From assembly GCF_932526225.1 (NCBI RefSeq), contig NC_064034.1:20735747-20799746 (forward strand): 64,000 nt of DNA. The letters run 5' to 3'. Shown here piece after piece: positions 44,472 through 54,834 of the stretch. The notes below the pieces were generated by a model. That model had not been told where the DNA came from. It saw only the letters and a program-made list of their open reading frames with translations, and did no database searches. This DNA is from Nematostella vectensis (Eukaryota; Cnidaria; Anthozoa; Actiniaria; Edwardsiidae). Made by a program: the position numbers and the translations under genes. Position 1 is the stretch's first letter, and every line of letters begins with the position of its first letter.

Positions 44472-47334
44472 TTAACATGAAGTATAATTTTCTACCGAAC
44501 CAGAAGACTCGTCCTCGGACTGAGAACTCCTCTGTGACATCCCACTCATGGGGCTTGGTGTAAATGAGTTAAAATCAATCAATTCGAAGTCCTCCATTGA
44601 CTGCCTTCTCCATACCGGGGTCGAATTCCGTGTACTCTCAGATTTCCCATTATTTTCTTGATTCTCTTTGATTACTTTCACAATAAAGTGGAGTTGTGGG
44701 TGATCACTGTAAGTGCACGTCTTGGTCGCCACCCGCCCGCGATTGTTGATTGATAGGTACCATCCGTGGCCGTGTTTATCCGAGTGGCAAGTGCGTATAA
44801 GGGTGTAGAAATTCTTCCCGGTCAACTCTCTGAAGACACACTCCTTGCGTTCCGAGTTCTGAAAGGGATAGGTATTATGAGTGTCTTTTAAATGAACTCA
44901 AATATCTATGAGTAAGTATTAAGATCTTTTAAGTGATACAACGGAATTCAAAGTTATGATTACTACGTTTCTAGATCTCGTTAGATTAGTTGCCCAGGGA
45001 CCTGCTCGGTTTTTATGTCACGTGAGTTCACATGCCTTGGGTGAACACATACGACTGTTGTCACAGCTGCAACCTATGTAAGTTTGCTTGGTTTGGGTTT
45101 ATTTACTTTAATATCGACTCTATTCTTTTTTACAGAGGTCCTAATTGTTGTTTAATTTTATTTTTTAATTTTGACCAATTCAGTTATGCTAATGATGAGA
45201 AATATCATTCCGTTTTGTTTACAGGGTCACAAGTCTATTTCAACTCCGTGTGTTAGTTCTGTATTTCAGTAAACTAATGTATCTTCCCGTTTCCGCTCAT
45301 GGCATTTTGATTATCACCATATACCCTTAATATGAATAATATTTTTTTCTGGAAGTACTTTTAGGTTGCACGCTTCGTAAACTCATTAATTGATGAAGAT
45401 ACATCTTGCTCTGTTCGCACATAGCAAACGATAGCTACTAATGATGATCATACCGATGTGAATATCTTGCCCTGGTTGTCCACCGCAAGGTATTTGTCTG
45501 CTGCATGTCCACCAATCGCTATTAGGTCTGGACCGACTGACAAGAACTCTAGCACACCTACAAACAAACAAAATATTAGCACTAGCAGAGCAGATAGCAG
45601 AGAGACAAGAACTCTAGCACACCTACAAACAAACAAAATATTAGCACTAGCAGAGCAGATAGCAGAGAGACAAGAACTCTAGCACACCTACAAACAAACA
45701 AAATATTAGCACTAGCAGAGTAGATAGCAGAGAGACAAGAACTCTAGCACACCTACAAACAAACAAAATATTAGCACTAGCAGAGTAGATAGCAGAGAGA
45801 CAAGAACTCTAGCACACCTACAAACAAACAAAATATTAGCACTAGCAGAGCAGATAGCAGAGAGACAAGAACTCTAGCACACCTACAAACAAACAAAATA
45901 TTAGCACTAGCAGAGCAGATAGCAGAGAGACAAGAACTCTAGCACACCTACAAACAAACAAAATATTAGCACTAGCAGAGTAGATAGCAGAGAGACAAGA
46001 ACTCTAGCACACCTACAAACAAACAAAATATTAGCACTAGCAGAGCAGATAGCAGAGTCAGAGAAAACAGAGCAATGCAACACTATCCCCTTACCCCAGG
46101 GGTAATTTGCAACAAAGATAACCACAACCCCTTACCCTGCAACAAATATAGCAGTAACCCCTTACCACAGGTGTAAACTACAACAAATAAAGCAACACCA
46201 CTTTTACCACAGGTATCCTGCAACACTCTATCATAAAATGTCTCTGTCGGTGGACGAATCTTTAACCAACTGTTGATCGGTTTATTTATTCATATAGTGA
46301 GGTCCAACAACACACCATACACCCTGACAGCCCCGGGCTCGCACTGTCGCATATCGTTTGGAAATAACGTGTAGTCAATGAGCCTTTTTTTTTGGGGGGG
46401 GGGGGGGGGGGGAGGGGGTTGAATATTGAGCGTACATCTCTGAAAAAAAGGAATTCTAAAAAAATGCGAACACCACATATTTGCGCCATACGAAATATTT
46501 CAGATTTCTTATCAAAATCTGATTTTGTTTCTGATATCTAGATCTTTCTGAGCTCTATAAATTCGGGAGATATTAAAATTAAGATTGTCAGAGTGGAAAA
46601 CTCGTGCCGCCAATTTCAAGATATAAAGCTCCTAACAAATTACATGTCGGTACCGGGATCTGAGTGCTAAATCAGGACTGATCTTTTCCGGTCTTCCAAG
46701 TGACTTCTAGATGTCAATAAAGATCGTTATTTTATTGCAGTCTTCTTGTACTTTAGTTTGAATTGGTAATTTCAGTCCACGGTCCTTTCGACTTCTACTC
46801 CGTTTTTCCCTTGGCAGAAATTATCAGTACAACGGCTGTACATGCGAATACTGTAAGTGTTTTGTTCATTATGCGGTGCATATGCTAGGTATAATGACTG
46901 CTTTGGCTAATGACTAAAATTGTAATCCTGATTTGCTCCGAGCGTCAGACAAGCCATTAGAATAAAATCACAAGACCAATTCTGTTAAATTTCCATTTTA
47001 CAAAGAAGAAAACTTTAATATTTCATGTTTCAAAATTCAATAACAAATTAGTGAGTCATTTTGATGAGATGTTAAAAAAGCATTTTTCATCCCTTAAAAA
47101 AAGATATAATTTATGTTGAAAGTGAAAGGTAAAAGCTGTGTTATTGAATGATAAGCTAGACTTACTATTTGGACTTGAGCCGTCCCTAGTGCAGCCAACC
47201 TCGCCATTTGGGAATATCTCAAGGTAATATCCATTTTTTGCCAGCAGCTGCCGCTTACGAGTATACTTCCTCAGTGAAGGCAGAGTCTCAGAAAATCGCG
47301 CCTGGCTCATCTCTCTCAGAGACTCACTTGACAT
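44472..47334 (-). CDS. Fibroblast growth factor family protein, three exons, 219 aa
   Basis: Exon 1 is 47334-47166, exon 2 is 45557-45454 and exon 3 is 44858-44472, joined in phases 1 and 0. Exon 2 is 104 bp, the usual size for FGF middle exons. Exon 1 encodes KNGYYLEIFPNGEVGCTRDG and exon 2 VLEFLSVGPDLIAIGG then KYLAVDNQGKIF. Exon 3 encodes KECVFRELTGKNFYTLIRTC then GWYLSINNRGRVA. Together these form the beta-trefoil core (about residues 29-145), with the conserved ECxFxE and the receptor/heparin-binding NRGR region near 130-133. FGFs are extracellular ligands of FGF receptor kinases. No signal peptide is visible from this ATG, so secretion would be unconventional, as in FGF1/FGF9 types, or an upstream exon is missing. 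The Ser/Glu-rich C-terminal 70 residues are not part of the fold. Subfamily unassigned. Confidence 0.88.
45541..46060 (-). repeat. 65-bp minisatellite that multiplies the FGF exon-2 splice acceptor
   Basis: Eight exact-period units (starts 45541, 45606, 45671, 45736, 45801, 45866, 45931, 45996) that differ only at a CAGAGC/CAGAGT position. On the minus strand each unit contains a branch-like TGCTAAT, a TTTGTTTGTTTGTAG acceptor and the first 17 bases of exon 2 (GTGTGCTAGAGTTCTTG). The unit nearest the gene body supplies the real exon edge. Use of any upstream acceptor reads on to SLCYLLC and then a TAG stop. Confidence 0.92.
46081..46420. repeat. Degenerate repeats and a homopolymer tract in FGF intron 1
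   Basis: 46081-46224 holds about three diverged copies of a roughly 50-base unit containing CCCCTTACC and GCAACAAA strings. A T-run followed by about twenty G occurs at 46385-46420. The ORFs across the G-run are artefacts. The rest of the intron up to 47165 shows nothing further. Confidence 0.6.
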
Positions 47335-48372
47335 TGTTAATTATTTTCTACTAATTTCTTGCAAAATTGAATGTATTCTCAAGTAGTGTTGAACTCTAAA
47401 GACATGAAAAGGTTGCGATGGCTATTTTTTCATTAAGTCATTCTCAGGTTAGCAAATCCCCGTGTTTATGTTTGGGTTAGTCAGCCAATAAATATGTGGC
47501 AGATACGTGACGTCTCTCAACTCACCACAACGGGTTGCTTGGAGACACGTTATTTATGAGTATATCTATATCTTTCTAAAGGCTAAAAATCACAAAGCAA
47601 ATTTAGAGTTATTCCCAATTCAAATACCTAAATATGTATAAAAAAGTGTATTGTGATTTACTAGAGTTCGAATTCAATAAGATTTTTTTTATTAAGACAA
47701 AAACAGAGAATGTGCGCAAATATATTCATTCTCATCACAGTCGTTGATATGATAACAACGGGAGGATGGCAAGCCTGTGTTCCCACTGAGGATTTCTTTC
47801 ACAAATATATTTTGCTGGTAATGAATATAAATTTTAATATCTATTAAAACTGAGCATCTAAATAAAATAATATTGTGAAGTAGATTTAATAAAATCGAAT
47901 TAATCAAAAACTTAATTATTTTTTTAAGAACACTCCCTTGTTGACGCTTGCTATGGTCCGTGACGACTTGGATTAGAAATGGTTGATCAAACGTCGTATA
48001 AAGAATCACACTATCATCGGCTGATGACACAATAACAAACGATATCAAACTATAAGAGCATGCACAAGTGATCGCGCAAAGAGCATTGCGTACTCTTAAG
48101 AGCTGTTGAGCATGGAAGCTATTTTTATAGCAGTGCATAGTAAATTATAGCTCGCTTCGCCAATATGGCTAGTCGCATCATCTATTCAGCTAAGTCATTA
48201 TGGCTAGTCGTAACAAATATCAGCAATGCCATTGTGGCTAGTCGCACATCAATTTTCAGCAATGCGTAATTATGATCTCCTGAATGCAGGATTTTTTTAC
48301 TGCTGCTTGCTACAGCTATTCTACAAAGCACTATTATTCGCTCTAAGGTTTGCAAGCCCTGACACTTGATAG
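47335..48372. other. Intergenic stretch between FGF and the SEA-domain gene
   Basis: AT-rich, with three diverged copies of a motif containing TATGGCTAGTCGCA at about 48165-48255. The 148-codon frame at 47692-48138 lacks any motif. I see no gene. The FGF promoter should lie at its left end. Confidence 0.5.
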
Positions 48373-51300
48373 CTATTCAATGCATGCGTATTCATTTTGA
48401 GCTCCTGGCTGAAGACTTTCGTACGCGGCCTCCTGCTTCGCCTCCAATTCCTGGTAATGTTTTTCAGAGGCGATGTCCACCGGGTTTTCGTATGCGTGTG
48501 ACTTCATCTCCACTTCCTCTTGAACCTTTGTTCTGTTGACAATGTAGTAGTACTTTTTTCGGCACACAAAAACAAGAAGCCCAACGATTATCACCAGTCC
48601 CACCACAGATCCTACCACCGCGTAAACAGCGGCCTTTGAGCTTGGCTGCGGTTTCTCATCATCTGAAATCAATCAACATGCGTTCATCATAATATAATTG
48701 TAGAGGTTCAATGACTCCAATCTTATGTGGAAATTTCTCTTGAAGAAAGAAATTACTTTTTGAAGTCACTGAATATCGAAGAAGTCTAGATTTTTTAACT
48801 GCCACCAAGAGTGGGAAATACTTCGACATTGGGGGAAATGAACATCATGTGTTTCATTCATCATATAGCATACGGTGACTTCCTTGAAGTCAGCTTCAAG
48901 GAAAACGGGACAGGTCAACAAACATGACATTATTAATCACCTTTGTCATCAGTAAGCTTCAACGACTCGGGCTCGACAGAGATGCTTCCCAGTTGACCGT
49001 CTTTGATCTTCTTTCTCAGGTCTTTAAGTGGCGCCTTGCCATCCGTGCCGGAGAACACCAGAGAAAACGTCGCCACTACACTACCCTCCCTGCCAGTGCA
49101 ATCAAGGTGTCATCTTTAAGTCTTTATAACGGTTGCTGTTACAATGCAATGGATACACAGAATCATGAAACAAACCTGAATGACAAGATGGTGACTGATA
49201 TGAAATTCTTGTTTTCCGCAAAGGCATCTGCAATCTAAAATATATTTTTCGTGTAAAATGTATTGTTCATAAAAAAATGACTTCCCGCATTGTTCTCGTT
49301 TGAAACCTTCTACAGCCATCCTTACCTCCAAACTCAATTGCTTGGCGAGATCCTTGAACTCTTTATTGCGTTTGTCAGACAATTCCTGTCTCCACGCTAT
49401 CAAAAGTCGCATCTCACCTGTGACTAAATCCAAACAGGAGAATATATACTTGATCTTTCTAGACATACACATAAATATCCACAGAGTTTTAATTTTCACT
49501 GCCTATCTTAAAAGGAACAGTAGTGTTGTTTACCTGCATAGGGCTGGCAGTAGTGTTGTTTACCCGTCTAGGGTTGGCAGTGGTGTTGTGTACCTGTCTA
49601 GGGTTGGCAGTAGTGTTGTGTACCTGTCTAGGGTTGGCAGTAGTGTTGTGTACCTGTCTAGGGTTGGCAGTGGTGTTGTTTACCTGTCTAGGGTTGGCAG
49701 TAGTGTTGTGTACCTGTCTAGGGTTGGCAGTAGTGTTGTTTACCCGTCTAGGGCTGGCAGTAGTGTTGTGTACCTGTCTAGGGTCGGCAGTAGTGTTGTT
49801 TACCCGTCTAGGGCTGGCAGTAGTGTTATGTACCTGTCTAGGGTTGGCAGTAGTGTTGTTTACCTGTCTAGGGTTGGCAGTAGTGTTATGTACCTGTCTA
49901 GGGTTGGCAGTAGTGTTGTGTACCTGTCTAGGGTTGGCAGTAGTGTTGTTTACCTGTCTAGGGTTGGCAGTAGTGTTGTTTACCTGTCTAGGGTTGGCAG
50001 TAGTGTTGTGTACCTGTCTAGGGTTGGCAGTAGTGTTGTTTACCTGTCTAGGGTTGGCAGTAGTGTTGTTTACCTGTCTAGGGTTGGCAGTAGTGTTGTT
50101 TACCTGTCTAGGGTTGTCATGTTGACAGTCATGTTACTTACCTGTTGTCGTTTCTGGTTTTGTTGTTGGTCTAATCTCCTCGCTGGTCGTCTTCTCCTCT
50201 TTTTTTGTTGTAGTCGGCTCTATGTAAATTTAAATTATCAGAACGTTTCGTCATTTTCAAGTGGGTGAGGTAACAAGTAATGCATTAAGATGGGCTCTAA
50301 GGTATGTCTTTCAGGAAGTCGCGGTCTGCTTTTGTAGACCCTCGATATAGTTGTTCTTGATGTTACCCAGGCCCAGGATTTGGGGCTGCACCCTCTCCCC
50401 TACGATACGTATTATGCTGTTGATGTTTAGCGGAGCTCCCACGCGAAGCGCCGCGTGAGCGGAGCCCCATACCTAAGAAAAAGTGGTATATAAAACAAAT
50501 GTGGTAACAAATATTGGTAACCCATCGACTCGAGTTTTCGTGACACGATGTCCGTCCATCCGTCCCTTAAAAGCATCGTATGACAACCAAACTTGGCAGG
50601 TGTCATGTATGTGTCAAGGGAGGTGAAAATATGTGGTCACGTGATTTGAGACGTCATCAATGACGTCACTAGAAGCCAAAATATGCTGACGTCATCAAAA
50701 CAAAAAATATTCATATTTCACGAAGGAAACATCGTATAGCAATAAAACTCGGCAGGTGTCATTTAGGTGTCAAGGGGATGCAACAATATGGTAACGTGAT
50801 GTGTGACGTCATCGATGACCTCACTTAAAGCAAAAAACGTGATTTAAAGCAAAAACTTTCATCTCTTGAAAGAAACATTGTTTCACAACCAAACAGGTGT
50901 CATGTTTGTGTCAAGTGCGAATCTACATTTGCAAATCCATGCCTACGCACCCTTTGCCCTAGTCCTGTAATTCCAGTAGGGATTTGTAGAGCTATCAGTT
51001 ATATTCTTGAATACTCTCGTGAGCCAAACCCCTCGGTATGACAATAAAATGATGTATGGCTAGCATATTTTCTGCCTTGAAATTTGTGTTTTTCGCGTAC
51101 CTGTGTTGATCACTGAAGTTCCCGTTGTGCTAGATACTGAAAATAAAAGTTAAACTAGCTATTAAGCTGTTATATGGAATTTGGTAATCACGTTTTTGTT
51201 ACCTTTACTTGTAGGTTTTGTGGTTGTTGTTAGAGCTGTAATGAGAGAATGTTTGTACAGTAACTTAGTACTTTTAGTAAATCACTCGTGCAATTTGTTC

Positions 51301-54300
51301 TGCCATATCATAATTCCTCTTACCAAGACATGTCTTCCCATCTCCTGAAAGTCCTACTGGACACGGGCCGCACGACACGCTGCCAGGGATCTCAGTGCAG
51401 TTAACGCCCGGAAAGCAAGTGTCGTTGGCACAATTATACACCCTTTCGTTACATAGGGCCCCCTTGTAGCCCACGTAGCAACGGCAAGTATAGTTATTCA
51501 CGCCGTCGATGCAAGATCCTGTTGGACGGAGTGTTTTCGATGTCATCAGAATTAGAGTCAACAAGACTTAGAGTGCGATACAGTGAAAAAGGTTTCTTAC
51601 CATTGCCACACTCGGCGGAGTAGCAGTCATCGATGTTGTTCTCGCAGAGGCTTCCGTTAAATCCTACCGGACAGGCACAGTAGTACTGGCCTGATCCCCG
51701 TGGGTGGTAGGGGTGGGGGTGGCACACCCCTTCGTTTTGACAAGGACACGTAAGTAGTTTGAGCGTGATTGTCATCGTGTCTTTTGCGCCACACTCGTCA
51801 GTAGCGACAACAGTAAATGTTTTACTTTCACTTGATGTCATTGTGTAGTTGAGAAGGCCCCCTGACGTGAAGGTGTAATCATGGGCGTTGGTGGTAGCGA
51901 GGGTGTAGTTGACTGGGCGGTTGTCCGGGTCCGTCGCCTGTATCTGCAGATGGAGCTTCTCTCCCAGAAGGGCGTAGTGGGTGGACGGAGTTGTAAACTT
52001 TGGGGGATGATTGACTGCAATGATCATAGTGAAATACAAGATTATGTAATACAGAGCCATAGTGAAATACGTCATGATGTAATACAAAGTCATAGTGTAA
52101 TACAAAGCCATAGTGTCATACAGAGCCATAGTGTAATACAGAGCCATAGTGTAATACAAAGCCATAGTGTAATACATAGCCATAGTGTCATACATAGCCA
52201 TAGTGTAATACAGAGCCATAGTGTAATACAAAGGCATAGTGTAATACATAGCCATAGTGTCATACATAGCCATAGTGTCATACAGAGCCATAGTGTAATA
52301 CAGAGCCATAGTGTAATACAAAGCCATAGTGTAATACAAAGCCATAGTGTCATACAGAGCCATAGTGTAATACATAGCCATAGTGTAATACAAAGCCATA
52401 GTGTAATGCAAAGCCATAGTGTAATACAAAGCCATAGTGTAATATAGAGAGCCATAGTTTAATACAGAGCCATAGTGTAATACATAGCCATAGTGTAATA
52501 CAAAGCCATAGTGTCATACATAGCCATAGTGTAATACAAAGCCATAGTGTCATACATAGCCATAGTGTCATACATAGCCATAGTGTCATACAAAGCCATA
52601 GTGTAATATAGAGAGCCATAGTTTAATACAGAGCCATAGTGTAATACATAGCCATAGTGTAATACAAAGCCATAGTGTCATACATAGCCATAGTGTAATA
52701 CATAGCCATAGTGTAATACAAAGCCATAGTGTCATACATAGCCATAGTGTAATACAAAGCCATAGTGTCATACATAGCCATAGTGTAATACAAAGCCATA
52801 GTGTAATACAAAGCCATAGTGTCATACATAGCCATAGTGTAATACAAAGCCATAGTGTCATACATAGCCATAGTGTAATACAGAGCCATAGTGTAATACA
52901 AAGCCATAGTGTAATACAAAGCCATAGTGTCATACATAGCCATAGTGTAATACAAAGCCATAGTGTCATACATAGCCATAGTGTCATACAGAGCCATAGT
53001 GTAATACAGAGCCATAGTGTAATACAAAGCCATAGTGTCATACATAGCCATAGTGTAATACAAAGCCATAGTGTCATACATAGCCATAGTGTCATACATA
53101 GCCATAGTGTCATACAAAGCCATAGTGTAATATAGAGAGCCATAGTTTAATACAGAGCCATAGTGTAATACATAGCCATAGTGTAATACAAAGCCATAGT
53201 GTCATACATAGCCATAGTGTAATACAAAGCCATAGTGTCATACATAGCCATAGTGTAATACAAAGCCATAGTGTAATACAAAGCCATAGTGTCATACATA
53301 GCCATAGTGTAATACAAAGCCATAGTGTCATACATAGCCATAGTGTAATACAGAGCCATAGTGTAATACAAAGCCATAGTGTAATACAAAGCCATAGTGT
53401 CATACATAGCCATAGTGTAATACAAAGCCATAGTGTCATACATAGCCATAGTGTCATACAGAGCCATAGTGTAATACAGAGCCATAGTGTAATACAAAGC
53501 CATAGTGTCATTTATAGCCATAGTGTCATACAAAGCCATAGTGTAATATAGAGAGCCATAGTTTAATACAGAGCCATAGTGTCATACATAGCCATAGTGT
53601 CATACAAAGCCATAGTGTAATATAGAGAGCCATAGTTTAATACAGAGCCATAGTGTAATACAAAGCCATAGTGTAATACAAAGCCATAGTGTCATACAGA
53701 GCCATAGTGTAATACATAGCCATAGTGTAATACAAAGCCATAGTGTAATACAAAGCCATAGTGTAATACAAAGCCATAGTGTAATATAGAGAGCCATAGT
53801 TTAATACAGAGCCATAGTGTAATACATAGCCATAGTGTAATACAAAGCCATAGTGTCATACATAGCCATAGTGTAATACAAAGCCATAGTGTCATACATA
53901 GCCATAGTGTCATACATAGCCATAGTGTCATACAAAGCCATAGTGTAATATAGAGAGCCATAGTTTAATACAGAGCCATAGTGTAATACATAGCCATAGT
54001 GTAATACAAAGCCATAGTGTCATACATAGCCATAGTGTAATACATAGCCATAGTGTAATACAGAGCCATAGTTTAAAACAGAGCCATAGTGTAATACAAA
54101 GCCATAGTTTAATACAGAGCCATAATGTTATACAAAGTCATGGTGTAATACAAAGCCATAGCGTAATACAAAGCCATAGTGTAACACAGGATTACAATTT
54201 AATACAAAGTTAGGATAGGCGTCGTTACATTGGTGGCTTACCCTCACGTCTGCTCCAAGTAAACTGTGTTTTCCGTGGCATGCATTGCTGGCACCAGTCC

Positions 54301-54356
54301 CTTGGGTTCGCATCATTAGGAGCAAAGCAGTGTCCGTTGATAATACATGCATCATC
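48373..54356 (-). CDS. Membrane protein with cadherin-like, EGF and SEA domains (mucin-like), 3' ten exons
   Basis: Exons: 54356-54242, 52014-51601, 51518-51324, 51235-51203, 51136-51101, 50219-50142, 49417-49326, 49234-49176, 49089-48941 and 48662-48373. All phases match, giving 486 residues, and the 5' part is missing. In order: a Cys-rich module (CIINGHCFAPNDANPRDWCQ) like those after VWD domains; a cadherin-like region (NHPPKFTTPSTHYALLGEKL, ATDPDNRPVNYTL, VVATDECG); two EGF-like modules and part of a third; a Thr/Lys-rich stalk from three short phase-1 exons; a SEA domain across three exons (WRQELSDKRNKEFKDLAKQL; FREGSVVATFSLVF, with the GSVV autocleavage site); a transmembrane helix (VVGLVIIVGLLVFVC); and a tail with YENP, YQEL and YESL. 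The architecture resembles mucin-4-like NIDO-AMOP-VWD proteins of corals and vertebrates, which is an inference. It probably acts in cell-surface adhesion or protection. Confidence 0.85.
49519..50120. repeat. 30-bp minisatellite in an intron of the SEA-domain gene
   Basis: About twenty units of exactly 30 bp (TACCTGTCTAGGGTTGGCAG plus TAGTGTTGTK) between the stalk exon 50219-50142 and the first SEA exon 49417. On the minus strand each unit contains GACAGGTAAAC or GACAGGTACAC, a donor-like sequence. The array begins about 25 bases downstream of the true donor CAG/GTAAGT at 50141. Because 30 is a multiple of three, it stays open in several frames and creates the long false ORFs 49300-50268 and 49523-50125. 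Confidence 0.95.
50410..50930. repeat. Degenerate repeat block with CRE-like TGACGTCA palindromes
   Basis: Two to three diverged copies of a roughly 125-base unit containing GGCAGGTGTCAT, GTGTCAAG, CGTGATNTGNGACGTCAT and AACATCGTAT/AAGCATCGTAT. TGACGTCA occurs near 50663 and 50687 and, as GTGACGTCAT, near 50803. A separate palindromic pair, GCGGAGCTCC and GGAGCCCC, flanks the block at about 50430-50470. Together with its flanks it fills the intron 50220-51100, where I see no coding sequence. Confidence 0.55.
52030..54210. repeat. 19-bp minisatellite in an intron of the SEA-domain gene
   Basis: More than 100 units of AGCCATAGTGTAATACAAA and variants (GTCATACAT, GTAATACAG) fill almost the whole intron 52015-54241. 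A longer variant (TAGAGAGCCATAGTTTAATA) recurs at 52441, 52610, 53131, 53545, 53620, 53785 and 53949, marking higher-order duplication. Since 3 x 19 = 57, the minus strand is open in several frames with repeats of MALYYT or LWLCIT. None of these is a gene. Confidence 0.95.
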
Positions 54357-54392
54357 CTAATGCAACAAACGTCACCTTAGTAGCATATCTTC

Positions 54393-54834
54393 TTGTGTAC
54401 TACTATATACCCACCCTGAGTATACATGTTCTTGTCTTGTCTACTATTTACCCACCCTAAGTACACATGTTCCTGTCTTGTGTACTATATACCCACTCTG
54501 AGTACACTTAGACCCAGTCTTGTATACTATATACCCACCCTGAGTACACATGTCCCTGTCTTGTGTGCTATATACCCAGCCTGAGTACACATGTTCTTGT
54601 CTTGTCTACTATTTACCCACCCTAAGTACACATGCTCCTGTCTTGTGTACTATATACCCACCCTGAGTACACATGTTCCTATCTTGTATACTATATACCC
54701 ACCCTGATTACACATGTTCATGGCTTATATACTATATACCCACCCTGAGTACACATGTTCATGGCTTATATACTATATACCCACCCTGAGTACACATGTT
54801 CATGGCTTATATACTATATACCCACCCTAAGTAC
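54393..54834. repeat. 41-bp minisatellite, left part
   Basis: About eleven units built on TATATACCCACCCTGAGTAC and ACATGTTCCTGTCTTGT. The last unit before the retroelement ends in AGTAC, the target duplication. The array starts 36 bases upstream of the acceptor of exon 54356-54242. Unless this is the first exon, the array lies in an intron of the SEA-domain gene. Confidence 0.93.

Noticed and set aside
47692-48138. 148-codon minus-strand ORF
   Set aside because: AT-rich, Ile/Leu/Tyr-heavy composition like the surrounding DNA, with no motif and no splice partner.
49300-50268. Long plus-strand ORFs of SSVVYLSRVG and VVLCTCLGLA repeats
   Set aside because: Produced by the 30-bp minisatellite, whose length is a multiple of three. 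The real gene is on the minus strand and this is its intron.
52090-53961. Minus-strand ORFs of MALYYT and LWLCIT repeats
   Set aside because: They are readings of the 19-bp minisatellite in different frames. The cadherin-like exon starts at 52014, and the repeat part of the overlapping 313-codon ORF is intronic.
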